Assembly: GCA_009103225.1 (NCBI GenBank)
Contig: RHPI01003642.1
Location: 651,612-715,611 of the forward strand
Source: Chlorokybus atmophyticus
Taxonomy: Eukaryota > Streptophyta > Chlorokybophyceae > Chlorokybales > Chlorokybaceae
Direction: 5' to 3'
DNA length: 64,000 bases
Shown: positions 26,162-41,348 of the stretch, piece by piece
How positions within the stretch are numbered: position 1 is the first letter of the stretch
How the letters are laid out: the number at the start of each line of letters is the position of its first letter
Made by a program: the position numbers and the translations under genes
The notes under the pieces: model-generated
What the model was told of the DNA's origin: nothing
Database searches by the model: none
What the model saw: the letters and a program-made list of their open reading frames with translations, nothing else

Positions 26162-27058
26162 AAATACCAACAGTTACTCGTCGTTCCTCAGATGGCGTTT
26201 TGTGCTGCAAACACACATTGCTTGTGCAATGCTTCCTAGCAGCAGGGTGTTAGCAAGGCTGCAGGCCACAGCCTGGGAATGCCATGGCATTGGCGTCCTC
26301 TATTGCAAATCCTGCGCATGCTGCAAAACTCATGCTAGTCGCTTATGCATTGTAGACCTCTCTGTACCACTACACAACTATCTGACATGAGCTGTCATGC
26401 TAAAAGATGCCATAGTGCCACTCCACGCGCATGCCCACGCAGTTACAAGCAATCAAGCAGCAGCTGTCGTACTGTGTACATCAACCTCTAGTCTACTACG
26501 CACATGCAAGGTATTGCATGGTCATACATGACATCATGCACATATTTCATCAAGCAAATGAGCATACGCATGTGATTAGATGCCTGCACCGGGTACTATG
26601 ACTAGCGCACACTCTATACTACCCACCCCGCTAGACATGGCAGTCAACATGCAGTCCATGTTTACCTGCAACACGCCAAGGTGTGGGTACCTATACCAAG
26701 CACTGATGCACTTCATGTTTGAGTTGATGCAACCGCGCGATGGCCAGGCTATATCGCGTCGACAGTATACTATACTCTGGTCCAGCATCATGCAGGGAAT
26801 GCAAGGGCGTTGTGGCATTGGTTCCCACAAACAGTTGATGACCCACTTTCAGCGCGCCCACCATGGCCACCAGGCGCCATAGCAACATCTGAGTGCAGTG
26901 CTGAGGGCGAAAGACATTGAGAAACCATGCACCTCAGCAATGCAGAAGGCATACACAGGTAGAACTGCACACAATAATGACAACAACCACAGGTTGTAAT
27001 GGATACCATTGTTCTCTTCCAGCAAGCGCAATACATGCCACGCAGGCATAAAGATTGA
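26162..27058. other. Convergent intergenic region
   Basis: About 900 bp between the enoyl-CoA hydratase (+) and adenylosuccinate synthetase (-) stops. Only probable 3' UTRs; no domain-bearing frame or repeat seen. Confidence 0.5.
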
Positions 27059-29485
<2,427 letters not shown>

Positions 29486-29947
29486 TGCCACCGTCCTGTC
29501 GTCCCTGGAAATTTGCAGGTCAGGTTCTGTCAGCACTCGACGCAGCGCCTGTCTACCAGCCCATCCCAGCACCGCCCTCTACACGGGCACCGCCGCCGAC
29601 ACCGCCGCCGGCGAGCAAAGAGACGCCAGGGCGCCGGAAACCCTAACTCTAACGAACCGGATCCAATAAGGGAAATTAGTCAATCGGGATCGTCCGACGC
29701 CCAAGCGTGGCCCAAGTGGCGTAATAATCAGAGCCACTGTAACACGTCAGGTGGTCAGTGCAGCGCTTATCGCCGCCTGTATAGGCGGGAAAGGCTGGGA
29801 GGCGGGGGATAAAGCTTGGTGGGTTCTTGTTCTTGTTCTTGCCCTTGTTGTGCTCATTGTAGGCGTGCGCTGCGTGCTTGTGCTAGGGTCGGCTTCTCGC
29901 CGGACTGGAACTCTGGGAGAGGGAAGCCTGGTGGTGTGGTCAGGGCG
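29486..29947. promoter_or_regulatory. Divergent upstream region (adenylosuccinate synthetase / GRAM gene)
   Basis: About 460 bp between two divergent starts, so likely a bidirectional promoter. It contains a perfect telo-box (29638-29646). No TATA box stands out. Confidence 0.45.
29638..29646 (+). promoter_or_regulatory. Telo-box (AAACCCTAA)
   Basis: Perfect motif about 150 bp upstream of the adenylosuccinate synthetase start and 300 bp upstream of the GRAM gene start. Confidence 0.4.
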
Positions 29948-31892
29948 ATGCCGGCCGGCGACCCCGGCCTGAGCTTAGATTCGGACTGGGAGGCGGTGGA
30001 GGCGGTAAAGGACTCGGACGTTGAGGACGCCATGGTGAGCCCCTCTGCAACAGCGGAGCCACCACCTCCTGAGGCGCAGGAGGCGGAGGTAGCAATTGGC
30101 ACAGACGACGACAACGACGACCTTGACGACCGTGGCGGCGACGACAAGAATGACGGCGCTGGCCAGCGCAGTCGTGGTGAGGGCGCCGCAGCCGACAGCC
30201 AGCAATTGCCGTCCCCTCAAGCTGCCGCCGCCACCTCTGAGCCCGCGCAAACACAAGACGACCAAGACAAGCCGCAGGTTGAGGCCGGCAGCGCAGCAGA
30301 CGCGCCACCTCTAGGTACTTGTCTTTTGTACTTGTAGTTGCCACTTTGACATAGTCAATTCTCAAGCATAGCATTTCGTGTAATTCTGCATGTTTGGTAC
30401 CAATGCAGTGACAGCCAATCACTCTTGCGTGAAGAGTTTGCGCAAACATTGCTGTGTGTAAGTCCAAAGAGTGTGTGCACCAGCGTAACTTGCCTTAACT
30501 GACTACAATAGCACACCACAAGTTGAGCAAATCTTGATCCTCAGGTCCCACCTTGGCGGGTTGGGATGCTGCGCTGGGGGGTGATGCCTGGTTGGCGGGC
30601 GGAGCGACCCCGCATGGAGAGCGGGATTGGCAAGAAGTTGAGGAGGTGCTGTTCTGTCCATAGCTTCTTGTGAGATCACTTGCAATGCCCCGGTAGTGTT
30701 TGTGCCAATAGCCGATTGCAAAGCAGATGCAGCGAACTGCGCAAGAATTCGCAGCGGATGTAGCAGTCATGGCTGCGGCAGCTCGCAAGGAGGCTGCAGC
30801 TGCTGTGAGCAAGGTATGACTTCCACAAAGCATACATCCCTTGTGTTGCATGTAGGCAAGGGGTGCAATTTGGTTTGGTGATGTTCAGAGCGTCTTCGTT
30901 GCAGCTGTCTTGAGTAGCATTGTGGTCACATTTAACGTTGCAGTGAATGTCTGTGGTTTGAATGCAACATATGTGCACTTACAGGGCGAGCAGTTGGTCG
31001 TCGAGGGCATGAGGCGGCTCGAGCAGACAGCACCCGGCCTCAAGAATGTGGCACAGGGTTTGGGAACCAAGCTCACCAGCTGGTGGAGCCATTTTGACCC
31101 TGTGCCAACAGCAGCTAGCGAACCAGCGGCAAGCCCATCCACCCGCCAGCGTCGGCTTGAAGCAGACCCCAGGGTGTTGCAGTCCGTCTTCAACCTTCCA
31201 GTCGAAGAGCACCTGTTGGAAGGTGTGTGATGCGAGGCGGTTCGTTGGCTGTTATCACTGTGGCCATCTGAGAGGTTGCATGCAGTTCAGTTGGTTCCAG
31301 TCATGTTTGACAAGCTGACATTGTTTGTGCTGCACAGCATTCCGTTGCAAGCTTTTGCAAACATACCGCTGCGCGCACAATGGATACACTCCAGATATCC
31401 AAATGGCGTTTCAAGGCACACTATACATAAGTGATAAGCATGTCTGCTTTCATATAGAAGAGCGCGGCCGGCGCCTGCCAGTAAGGACCAAAAACGACAC
31501 GAGCTTCGATACATGCCATGTGTTGCAACAGTCCTGGCTTAGGGTCTCATGCTGCGATGTCTGATGAGCGTTGTGCCTGTATAAGGTGGTGGTTGAGCAT
31601 GCACAAGTTACCAGTGTGTTGCGACAAGCGGCTCGCGCTAAAGGGGAGTCAGACATTCTCAAGTTGGAGTTACAGAATGCCGAATCTGTAAGTGGTCAAG
31701 CACTGCACCCCAACTTCTCATGATTTGACTGCATGGTCGAGAGGTCCTTGGTGTATCGCATTTCGCATGTCTCGTCACCTCATAACCAATGCCTGTTGCC
31801 TGAACACACAGATCAGCATGCGCGACTTTGAAGGCAAGGACTTGGAGAGTGCACATGCACTTCTGGAGCATATGTGTGAGCCTGCAGAGTAA
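29948..31892 (+). CDS. GRAM-domain protein with acidic disordered N-terminus
   Basis: Seven exons (29948-30314, 30545-30645, 30727-30813, 30985-31222, 31338-31480, 31586-31687, 31812-31892), phase closed, about 372 residues. Residues 1-120 are acidic and disordered (runs of Asp, Glu, Pro, Ala). Residues 155-185 form an Ala-rich helix, followed by VEGMRRLEQTAPGLKNVAQG. A GRAM domain begins near residue 260: AFRCKLLQTYRCAHNGYTPD, MAFQGTLYISDKHVCFHIEE, ending after VVVEHAQVTSVLRQ. GRAM domains are PH-like folds that bind membrane lipids, so the protein is probably recruited to a membrane. I do not recognise the exact family. The exon 3 acceptor could be at 30727 or 30733. Confidence 0.8.
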
Positions 31893-33904
31893 CAGCAGAA
31901 AGCATCTGTGCTCCACATCAAGCAACGACGCAGCTGCAATAATCAGGCGTCTCTGGGGGCCAAGCACCAATGCCTTGATTGCCTTGTTCAAAATTCCCAA
32001 ATCACTCATTTCAGCACTGTTGCTCCCTTCCAAGTCCTCCTCATCGTACTCTCCTCTCAAATGGCCTGCCCTGCTCCTGTTGCACTCGACAGAAAACCGG
32101 AGAGCACGGTTGCTTGCAACGCTGGAAGCATGTATATATGCTATGTGGATGATACGCAGCCAACACAGGTTGCGCAGATGATGGTGCCTGGCCATGATTT
32201 GCTTAGGTGCATGTACATTCCCAAGTGTCGTGCAGAGTTTGTGTAATGCGGTGTCTGGGATGGGCTGTTCACGCGTGATACGTTCTAAACAGGGGGAGGG
32301 ACTAGCCCCGCATAGTCATTGAAACGCAAATAACAATGGTTGGCGCTCACATGATTGAATCAAAGGACCTTTACATACTGTGCATGCACAACCAACTCAC
32401 ATTGCATAAATGAAACAATAACCAAGTCTCTCTGTCACACACACATAGTACTATTACGGCAAATATGGCCATGTATATTACTGAATGACAATGTAACATC
32501 AGAAGATACGTTGTGATTCAGAAATATTATACAAAAAAACATGCCAATACGCTGTCGCACTTGCAAAACTGATTATCAAAGTGGCATGGCTACAGGTCTC
32601 AATATTGAAATACAACTGTTGCAAGTTGAGCCCTTGGCCCACTATACTACTCTGCCAGGCTGATACTATGTGCATGATGGAGAATGGCCGCAAAGGGTTT
32701 ATGAACTTTCTCAAGTGGTAAGGTGCCAGCTTGAAATCATATAAATCCTTTTTTATATTATATTCATACCAATCAACTCTGCAATCCCACTATGCACCTC
32801 ATTTTCACTCATATGCAATTCACGCGTGATCATGTCAAAAACCCGTACCGATACTGAACCGTAGTACTGCACGCGCAATGTGCATCATGACGAATTTTGG
32901 AATTTCAAATGCCCCAACCAATTGACAACTTTCCAATCACTGTTACTCATGTTGATTGCTTGCAAGACATGCAACAATAGAAATCATTCACTGCATCTGT
33001 GGTGACCCTGTGACATGCGGGTTGCTAATGACAACCACCTTATGAAACCAAAATGTGTTTGACAACCTTCATCACTTAATTGGCTGAAATTGGCAGTAAC
33101 TACCTGCACACGCGTTCATGTTGATGCACGTATGCTGCTGCTCATGTTGTGGCCCATATTGTGCTGAATGGCAAATAAGTTGCAATTGTGACACGCTGTA
33201 ACACTCGTGCGCAAACAAGCAATGCGGAATGTAGGTTAGGGAGGAAGAGATGCGCTGACGTGATTGCACAAACCTTATGTGCACAAACAATGACACATGC
33301 AGCATTTGTAAGCAACGCACCAGGTGACAACTTACGATCACACACACTCGCAGCTGCATAATGCAATTAATTGCTGCGTGACACACAAGGTCATGCAGCT
33401 TAACAATTAAAGCCACTATGACAGGTTGCAATTCGTCTAATACAATGCAATGAACGCTATCACTTCCCTGCCAGAGGCGAAGACACATGCTGTGACCCAT
33501 GAAATGCAAATGAGTACTAGTGACACGACCGGCGGGACTTGGACAAGTACCAGATCACCCATGCCATGCTGCCATGCCATGCCGTGCCGCCATGCCATGC
33601 CGTGCCATGCCATGCTGTGCATGTGCCGAACAATGCAGATTGCAAATGCAATGCCTAGTGCGTCCAGCTGTTCCACTCCGCCTTAGAGTTGTGTCACCAT
33701 GCTTGATGCCGCAACTTGGCCTCCACCAAGCGCCACCAAGCTCCTGATTGCTGCAGGGAGCCAGCCAGACGGAACTCGCTTGTTGCACGACGGGAGAGGA
33801 AGCAACACACTGTGTGCCCTACAGCGCAGCAACCGCTATTGGGTGACGGCAACTGCACTCAGTCCATGCACTCTGCAAGTAATGCTTACCACTTCTGACC
33901 GCGC
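31893..33904. other. Convergent intergenic region
   Basis: About 2 kb between the GRAM gene (+) and importin alpha (-) stops. It has an AT-rich middle (32500-33000) and an ATGCC-repeat tract at 33561-33620. A minus-strand open frame around 31930-32120 has acidic, gene-like composition (GEYDEEDLEGSN) but no family match. Confidence 0.45.
33561..33620 (+). repeat. (ATGCC)n microsatellite
   Basis: Irregular run of CATGC and CGTGC pentamers. A similar but shorter CATGC/CCTAG tract lies in the inner retrotransposon leader (40698-40750). Confidence 0.85.
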
Positions 33905-36636
33905 CTAAGCAGTCGGTCCAAAGCTGAAGCCTCCTGGAGGCGGGACAGGTTGCGCCCCACCAAATGCATATGTGCTTTGAGAGGCATCCACAGCTGGCGC
34001 CAGATTCTGGTCTTCATCATCCTCCAGGCCGAAGTATACCTCAAGAATCTTGACAGCTTTCTCATAAATATCATTGTTGCTGTGGTTTTGCAACTGTTCA
34101 ATCTTCTCCAAGCCCTCCGCCTCGTCTACCCACTGCGCGTACAGATTGATGCCGCCCGTCATCCCTTGCTCCTTGTCATGCTCCCCGACCTTCAGGATGT
34201 TCTCAAGGCCTTCCAAGGCCACCGTCACAATGCGAGCGTCTGAGCACGTCAACAGGTCGCATAGAGGCTTGATGCATGCTTGACTGACAAGGTACCTGCG
34301 CCAGTGCTGCATTAGACCACAACAGCCAAACACAGTACAACCCTACAACGCTGCACAACCCTTGCAAGTGCCAAATTACTCCACTGCAGCAAAAACATAC
34401 TTGATCTGATCAGGTGTGCCGCCAGATGTAGCATTGGAAATTGCCCAAGCAGCTTCTTTCTTTATGTCAAACTCTGCAGTCGCTAGCAGATGCACAAGGG
34501 GAGGGATGATATTGGCCTCGATGACAGCCTGTATCTGGTCCTTATTGCCAGCTGTGATGTTGGAAATCGTCCAGCAGGCCTCCTTTTTGATGCTCTTCTT
34601 GTGGTTCATGGTCAAGAGATTGTGCAGCGACGGAAGTGCATTGCAGTTGATCACAATCTGATGCAACAGCCACCAAATCAGCACTACAACTCACTGCATG
34701 CTCAAACAAGCCTGCCATGCACCTGAAACTCACCTGTGTTTGCACATCGTCACCAGTGACAATGTTTCCCACTGTCCTAAGCGCTGGAATCAGTACTGCA
34801 GCGGAGTGATGCCTGCAAGAATAATAGTCATAAGTGGCAACCTCTATGCAAGCGCAGCTGCCAACAATGCGATGCGACTCCTTACGATAGCAACTCTACA
34901 AGCCGCCGTGTAACGCCAGCTTCAATGACAGCTTGGATCTTGTCATTGGTGCCATCAGAGAGATACGACAGTGCCCAGCAGGCATCAGTCAAGACCTCTT
35001 CATCATTAGATTCAATCAGCCACTTCAGGGCTGGTAGAGCGGGCTTGGACTGTACAGCAACCATTAGTAAACTTGCATGCTGCCAGGAGGCAGGAGTTGC
35101 TGCTCATGCTGCATGCGTGACGAACAAATAAGGACCACTGCTATACCTGTTCAAAGGACGGTTGAGGCTTGCCTCGGCAAAAGTTTGACAGAGTCCAGGT
35201 GGCGTTGCGCAGCATTGTGATTTTGGAGTTCTCGCTAAGCTGACTCAGCAAGGGCTGAAGTGCGCCGTGGCTCAATACAAGATCACGGCATTTGGGCGAG
35301 TCTCCAGCAATGTTACCCAAAGCCCAAACCGCCTACGTGGACAGCGTGTCAAAGCCATGCCGCAAAGTAAACTGCCACTAAATAAAATACAGAACGGGAG
35401 GGACAGACAAAGTACTGCTGAGTACCTGCTCTCGCACATCATCATTCTGAGACATCAACAACTGCACCAAGATGGGAACTGCTCCATGGTCAATGACAAC
35501 TCCAGTGTGATCAGAAGTCCCAGAGGCAATATTGGTCAACGCCCAAGCTGCTTCAAACTGCGATGTGCACATTCAGCACACAGTGCAGGGAACTGAGATA
35601 CCAGCACAACTGCACTCTGGCAGATCACGAGAACATGCAAATTTCAGAGGTAAGCCATACCTGCAACTGCGGAAATTCATTGGCTTGCAAAAACTGTACA
35701 AAGCGCGGCACAACACCTGCTTTGATAACTTCTTCTATCGGTGGGCTTCTCTCTGCATGCACCATATGTCAACAACCAGCATCGGCAAGGTGACTCTCCT
35801 CGTAGGTTTCCCACCCACACGGGCGCAAGCAATTGCATGTGCTACAGATCAAATAACAATGCAATCAGAGACGCACCAATTGAAAGCAGCTTGCGGAACT
35901 GTTGCGTCGCCTCTAACATCATCTGTGGATCTTCGGAGTACACCCCTCGTACCATGTCGGGAAGGCTTTCCAACTGCATTGAATATTAGGCGCGTCAGTA
36001 CAAACCTGCAAAACATCCCAATCATGCACGACGCATGACGACTACGGTTGAGGATGTGCGTTGCGCCAACACATCAAAACAATGAACATGTTGTCGATTA
36101 TGTGTTGTGACCGGCAGTTGTGGCATATACTTACATGCTGCACAGAGCAGCAGGAGCGGCGCAAAATGCTCTCATGTCATGCACAGACATGCAGAGACCA
36201 TGCTTCGCAGCCAATGAAAAACAGGGAAGCAACGTGTCTGAATTGCAGTGCAGCAAAATGTTCACAACACTCCGGCGACAGGACATTGCCTAGTGAGTTG
36301 AGCACTCCAGCATGCATGGCTGTACCAGGTACTGCTGACTGCAGCAAGGGTTCGTACATCGTACAGGCAACCAACGTGCAGAGCTAAGCTGGGAGCGACA
36401 ATCACCTTTTGCATGACAGTTGTATGCAAGGGTTTCGACGAATCTGCAGAGAGCGCTAGGGAAGAGCCTGAGCCCGGTAGGCCTTCACGGCGCTTCTTCA
36501 ACAACGACTCCTCCCTCTTGGACTTCCGAATCTCGACCATGGTGTCCTCCCGCTTGCGCCTGCTCTCGTCTGCATCCATCGCCTTCTTCCATCCCTTCTT
36601 ACGAGCCTCGCTCCGGCTTCCCGGCCTGAGTGACAT
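33905..36636 (-). CDS. IMPA: Importin subunit alpha, nine exons
   Basis: Exons 36406-36636, 35877-35973, 35661-35752, 35426-35557, 35147-35332, 34886-35049, 34734-34812, 34401-34657 and 33905-34295 close in phase to 542 residues, a normal length. The N-terminal IBB domain is basic ([38 protein letters not shown]). Armadillo repeats carry the Trp/Asn ladder that grips nuclear localisation signals: [52 protein letters not shown] and [12 protein letters not shown]. The C-terminal helical repeat ([13 protein letters not shown]) precedes a Gly/Pro/Phe tail. It is the adaptor linking NLS cargo to importin beta for nuclear import. A near-telo-box (CTAGGGTTT) lies about 225 bp upstream. Confidence 0.97.
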
Positions 36637-38441
36637 CTTGGCAGCCCACCCACCTGCACCAACTCCCAGCCTACCCGCCGGACGCTGACGCCGTCTTGAC
36701 AGCAACCCGAGTGCGCAGCTGGTTGCTCACCTCGCAAACCCACTCGCCTCTCAGCGGTGCAAAGCGCTGACCCCTTGTACAACAAGCCTCTTGATGCCGC
36801 CGCCTCGACCCTAACCTCCAACGTTGCCGACGACTCCGCCGCCGCCGCCCGTACTTTGGGCTAGGGTTTGCGCAAACTGTGGTGCTTTGCGCCAACTCCC
36901 GCGTTTTTCAAAGCTCAAAGCCTTCAAGGCTGTCGGCAGCCAAACCGGACCAGGTCAATGGACTGTGATGGTGAGAGCATCGGCTTCTTAGCTGACATCC
37001 GTCTTGCAGCTTGCAAGGGTCGTTAGCACCACCGCTGTCCATTAGACTCAGTTTCCTGAAGCTAGCGTTACCTTACAATCGTTACGACTGTGGTGTACTC
37101 CATGTCACATCATGTGACTCACACACGTGAATGGCATTCACAATGAGTGGCCACTCACAAAGATAATTTACGATAACTTACTTTGAGTGCCAATTTATTG
37201 GTTGAAGCGACGTATACATGTCACTTAAGCATCGTTCCCACCATGAGAAAATTGAAGCAAAAGTTGCACAACTCCTGTTTTGTTGCACTGCATGATGTGG
37301 GTTACAATTGGAATTGCTACACACACACAAGTGCAAAATGTGAGATTATGTCAGCATAAAAAGCATTGAAGTCTGTATTCAAGGGTAAGACCATTTATAT
37401 ATAAGTTGACTATCATATATACTGCGTGAAGATTGCTCGATAAGTTTACATAGCGAAAAGGTAAAGACATGTTGCTGCTATCTATTAATATACTGTGTTT
37501 ACATGCGTGTGTTGTACAACTTATAAAGACACACGTGCGTTTTTATATGATGGTATGCTCACACGATATAATTGCATGCGATGTTATGGTTGAATGTTAA
37601 TATGCGCGTTTACGCTTCATATTAACAACTTGCAATGCAAGCTATGTATGTCGCATTTTTCTCATCTCATTTCATTTTATCATATCGTATGTTATGAATA
37701 TCATCATATAGGTATATGCACATATGCATGGTTATATATAAGCAATGACTTTTTCGAGTACATATTGTAAACGTAGAATTTGGTTGGGGCTACAACATTA
37801 ATACAGGTTTTATGGAATACGCACATGTTTCGGCCTTCTCATTTATGTTTGCTTGACAATCACGCCACTGTGTTTCAGACATCGCGTAATTGCATGATAA
37901 AATGCATGGATTATCTCACTAATCTATACTTATACATGAAAGTAACGCATATCATGTAATTCTTACATGGCAACACGGAGGGCCGCGGAATGTCAACATA
38001 CATAAACGCCTTGCGCATGTCGTGTACAGCACCAATTTGTCTTCTTGCATTGCACTATTAATGCTACATACACATTAAAGACAACAATAATTATGTAAAC
38101 AAGCTTAGCTTGAGCTGAATCGGGGTTGGCCTAGACATATCAAGTTCTCAACTATGCGTGCAAAGGCAGGATAGAAGGGCAGGGCACGCAGGTGGAGCCT
38201 TGGACAAGCAGCAGGCAGCGTTCAGCTAGCCGTACATGCTGCGTACAAGAGCATGTTTGCTTTACTTACAATTGCAACAACTACGAGCGTTGTCAAGCAA
38301 GTGTTCACCGTCAGTGCAATCATGCATAGCTGCCACCATGCCCGACTGAGCCTAACACAACCTAGACGCACAACCAGTCATGCTATGCGAGCGCCGCATT
38401 TGCCTCAAGCTGCTGGGCCGTGAGCCACATGTCCCCACCGC
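36637..38441. other. Intergenic region upstream of importin alpha
   Basis: About 1.8 kb. The first 250 bp are GC-rich, probably 5' UTR and promoter; 37000-38150 is AT-rich without a gene. The last 121 bp (38321-38441) are the left part of a tandem-repeat monomer interrupted by the outer retrotransposon. Confidence 0.5.
38321..38441 (+). repeat. Left fragment of ~370 bp tandem repeat, monomer 1
   Basis: CATGCATAGCTGCCACCATG onward matches 51730-51849 closely, including the CCACATGTCCCCACC end. The rest of this monomer continues at 51477 beyond the inserted retrotransposon. Confidence 0.85.
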
Positions 38442-38968
38442 TGTAACCGGAGCAATAATAATAGGGGTAATATTGCTACATAAATAACACATTCTGTATG
38501 AATAAGTATTTAAACATGCTTATTTATACCTCCTTTTTTACGGTTCCTCGCTTATAAAAGGCTATGATGCTTTATCGTAGCTGAAATAAGTCCCACTGGG
38601 TGTAGAATCGCTTATTCAAGCCTATATAGTGTCACATTTGATAAAATGTGATCACTATCTCGTTCGGTACCTTACGATAGGTATCTTCCAGTAGGTACAT
38701 TATCGATAGGTACCTTATCTGAGCTTTGATTGGCTCACGCTAGATTTCCTAACTACCCTATCCGTAGGGTTGATGTCTGGTTGTTAGTTAATTATCTGAA
38801 CGTATATATTTGATATACTCTAAATATCAAAGGTCACATTAAACTGATGTGGGGACTTTCAGTTCTCTGCTCAGTGGCGGCCGCGCCGTTGAAAGGCTTG
38901 TCATAGGCGGTGTGGGTGTTGGGGTAGAGGATTGAAGGGGCATCACCGGCGACGGTGGTGCTGTTACA
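38442..38968 (+). repeat. 5' LTR of outer element
   Basis: 527 bp, same length as the copy at 50950. It begins TGTAACCGGAGC and ends GGTGCTGTTACA. Confidence 0.95.
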
Positions 38969-38986
38969 TTGGTACCCAAGAGCTGG
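38969..38986 (+). other. Primer-binding site of outer element (degenerate)
   Basis: TTGGTACCCAAGAGC directly follows the LTR. It resembles the TGGTATCAGAGC site complementary to initiator Met tRNA but carries several changes. Confidence 0.6.
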
Positions 38987-39826
38987 GGGGTGACGTGGGT
39001 ACTTATAGGGGGCGGCGACCTGCTTTTGGCCAATCAGAAGGCGTCGGCGGCGGCCTCCTATTCGTCCATGCAGCCCAAGCTTCAAGTTAGCTTCCCTGCG
39101 CTACCTTCACGTTGAAGCCACCCATAAAAGAGGCGGCTTCTCCACGTGTGAGGTACCATCACACACGTCGGTGACTTGCCCGCTTGCCAGCTGCTTGCCA
39201 GCTGCTTGCCAGGTGCACGTGTGTACTTTCATGCACATCATTCAGTGACTTGCCAGTGCATGAGTGCGGCTTGCTAGTGTGCCATCACTGCTTGTCACAC
39301 TTAGTGCACTATCATTGCTTGTAGTGATTGCCTGTTATTGCATGCGGTGATTGCTTGTCATTGTGCTTGCCAGTGCATGTCACGATTGGTCACGGTACGG
39401 CTTGCCTTTTGCATGCCTGTGACGTACCTGTGACCTGCCAGCTGCTTGTCCGGGTCGCTTGACCCGAGTCTGCAAGTTCCGAACCAAGCTGTTCCCAAAC
39501 CCTCCCCCTGGAGATTGGGATTTGGTTAGGACAGTTTTGGGGCGAATCTAGGGCATTCTGTTCCCAAACACTGTTAATCTGAAACCTTCCCCATCTGGCT
39601 TCAGCCTGGAGATTGAGACTTGGTTGAGGACAACACAGGGTTAGGACATTCTGGTCCCACTCAGACTTGTTCTGTTTGATGAATATCCAGATCTAACGTT
39701 TCTCGTTTTGAAACTGGTTTGGACTTTGTTTGAGACTTTTACAACTTGGGGTCATTTTGATCCTCTCGTTGAACCTGATCCGTTGGTGAGGTTCTCACCA
39801 TTTCATTTTGCCTGTTTTGCAGACAA
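38987..39826 (+). other. Leader of outer element
   Basis: Untranslated leader between primer site and gag. 39180-39460 holds degenerate GCTTGCCAG/TGCATG repeats. No protein-coding signal. Confidence 0.6.
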
Positions 39827-40147
39827 ATGGAAGAGAACTCGGTGCCCACCTCAAAGGGGGAAAGCTCGCGAAAAGAGCAATTATCCCGTGAGGAGGAGTT
39901 TCCATCTATGGAGGATATTTCCAACCCGGATGATGCACCTGATGAGTCTCATGCTGCTAAGGATGTGGATGGCTTGGTGGAACCAGACGGGCCACCACCA
40001 CCACCATCATTCGTGCATCCTGAAATCTCAATTCGCTTGACAAAACAGGAGTTGATGGACCACTTTCTTGGCACCTATGATGAGGAGCCTCGTGAGGCGA
40101 TTGTCTCGCTCGTCAACTTCCTCTTTCATGAGGCGGAAAAGATCTGA
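39827..40147 (+). pseudogene. gag N-terminal fragment, outer element
   Basis: Met at 39827 opens an acidic, Pro-rich Gag-like frame (MEENSVPTSKGESSRKEQ) that ends at a TGA at 40145-40147. Related sequence continues to 40228, where the inner element interrupts it. Confidence 0.7.
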
Positions 40148-40228
40148 AAGCTCCCCACTTTATGGGGCAAAATTGGGAGGGATTAACGGGTGAAGGCAAA
40201 CGTGTTCTGAACATGATCGAGCTCCTTC

Positions 40229-40233
40229 AACGC
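40229..40233 (+). other. Target-site duplication (left), AACGC
   Basis: AACGC precedes the inner element and is repeated exactly at 46294-46298, the 5-bp duplication expected of a Ty3/gypsy integrase. Confidence 0.95.
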
Positions 40234-40572
40234 TGTAACGGAGTGCTACCTCTATAGAGGTTCCCCGCCCTTATTTAAGATTAGATAAGGGTCCCAACGG
40301 GTATATACAGCCAATTAAGCCGTATTAGGGCCGTTAACCTAGTGTTAAGGCCCTAATGTAGTGTTACTTAACTGTAACACTGATATCGACAATCGACATG
40401 AGTCTCATGTCGATATCAGCTGTATGGCGGCACTGCTAACGCAGCAGCCGCCATAGCCAGGGGATCTTCTGCTTCGGCAGTTGCCCCTGGCGGCGGCGGT
40501 GTGGTTGGCGTGGCTGGTGGTGGTGTTGGGGTAGGGGATTAAAGGGAGGAGGTAGCACCCCCTCTCCTTACA
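40234..40572 (+). repeat. 5' LTR of inner element
   Basis: 339 bp, TGTAACGGAGTGC to CTCTCCTTACA. It contains a palindrome, CGACATGAG-T-CTCATGTCG at 40394-40412, and a larger imperfect GATATC-bounded hairpin around it. Confidence 0.97.
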
Positions 40573-40590
40573 TTGGTATCGGAGCACGGG
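40573..40590 (+). other. Primer-binding site of inner element
   Basis: TTGGTATCGGAGCACGG follows the LTR and matches the TGGTATCAGAGC-type site for initiator Met tRNA with one change in the core. Confidence 0.8.
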
Positions 40591-41348
40591 CGGCAAGGGG
40601 CCTGTGGGAGGGGCGGCGGCAGGCGGCAGCGACGTTAAACTAGTGGTAGTTAAAGTGTTTTATGTTTTAACTATAATAGTTAAACGCTGCTGCTGGTGCC
40701 TAGCCTAGCCTAGCTTGCCATGCCATGCATGCCATGCCTAGCCTAGCATGCTTGTCCTAGTCTAGTTTGTTATTGTGTGAAGGGAGCCGGCCATTCAGGC
40801 CTATCCCTGAAGCATTGCATTGCAGCACAACACATAGTAAACATACATTGATTGTGTTATATTGTGTGTGTACCACCACGTGGATTCGTGGTGGTGTAAG
40901 GGTTTTTCTATTAATTTGGAAATTCCCTTGGGGGGGGGGCAGTTCGGTGGCAACATCGACTGTCTCAGTGCCGCCATTTTGAGCGGTGAGGCCGCCAGGA
41001 TTTTCTGAGCGGCCGATATCAAACTCACCATTCACAACTGGTCGATATCGGCATGTAAGGTCGATTTGACGAGATTTTGGCACCTTGTGTGTCAATCACA
41101 GTTGTGAATTGTGCTGGGTTGTACAAAGTGAAAACTTTGAGAAATCATAACTCGTGAAACGTCGCGTGGATTCGCGCACGGTTTGTTGCAGAGTGAGTGT
41201 CTAGTTGAGGTGTGTGGAGAGCTCTTTTTGGGGTGTATACTCCATCGTAACGCCTTAAAACTTGACGAGACAAAATCAGTAGATTTTACCTGTATTGCAG
41301 TGCACAATCTGAGTACTTGTGCACTTGCTAACGGCTGTCTTTGGGCAG

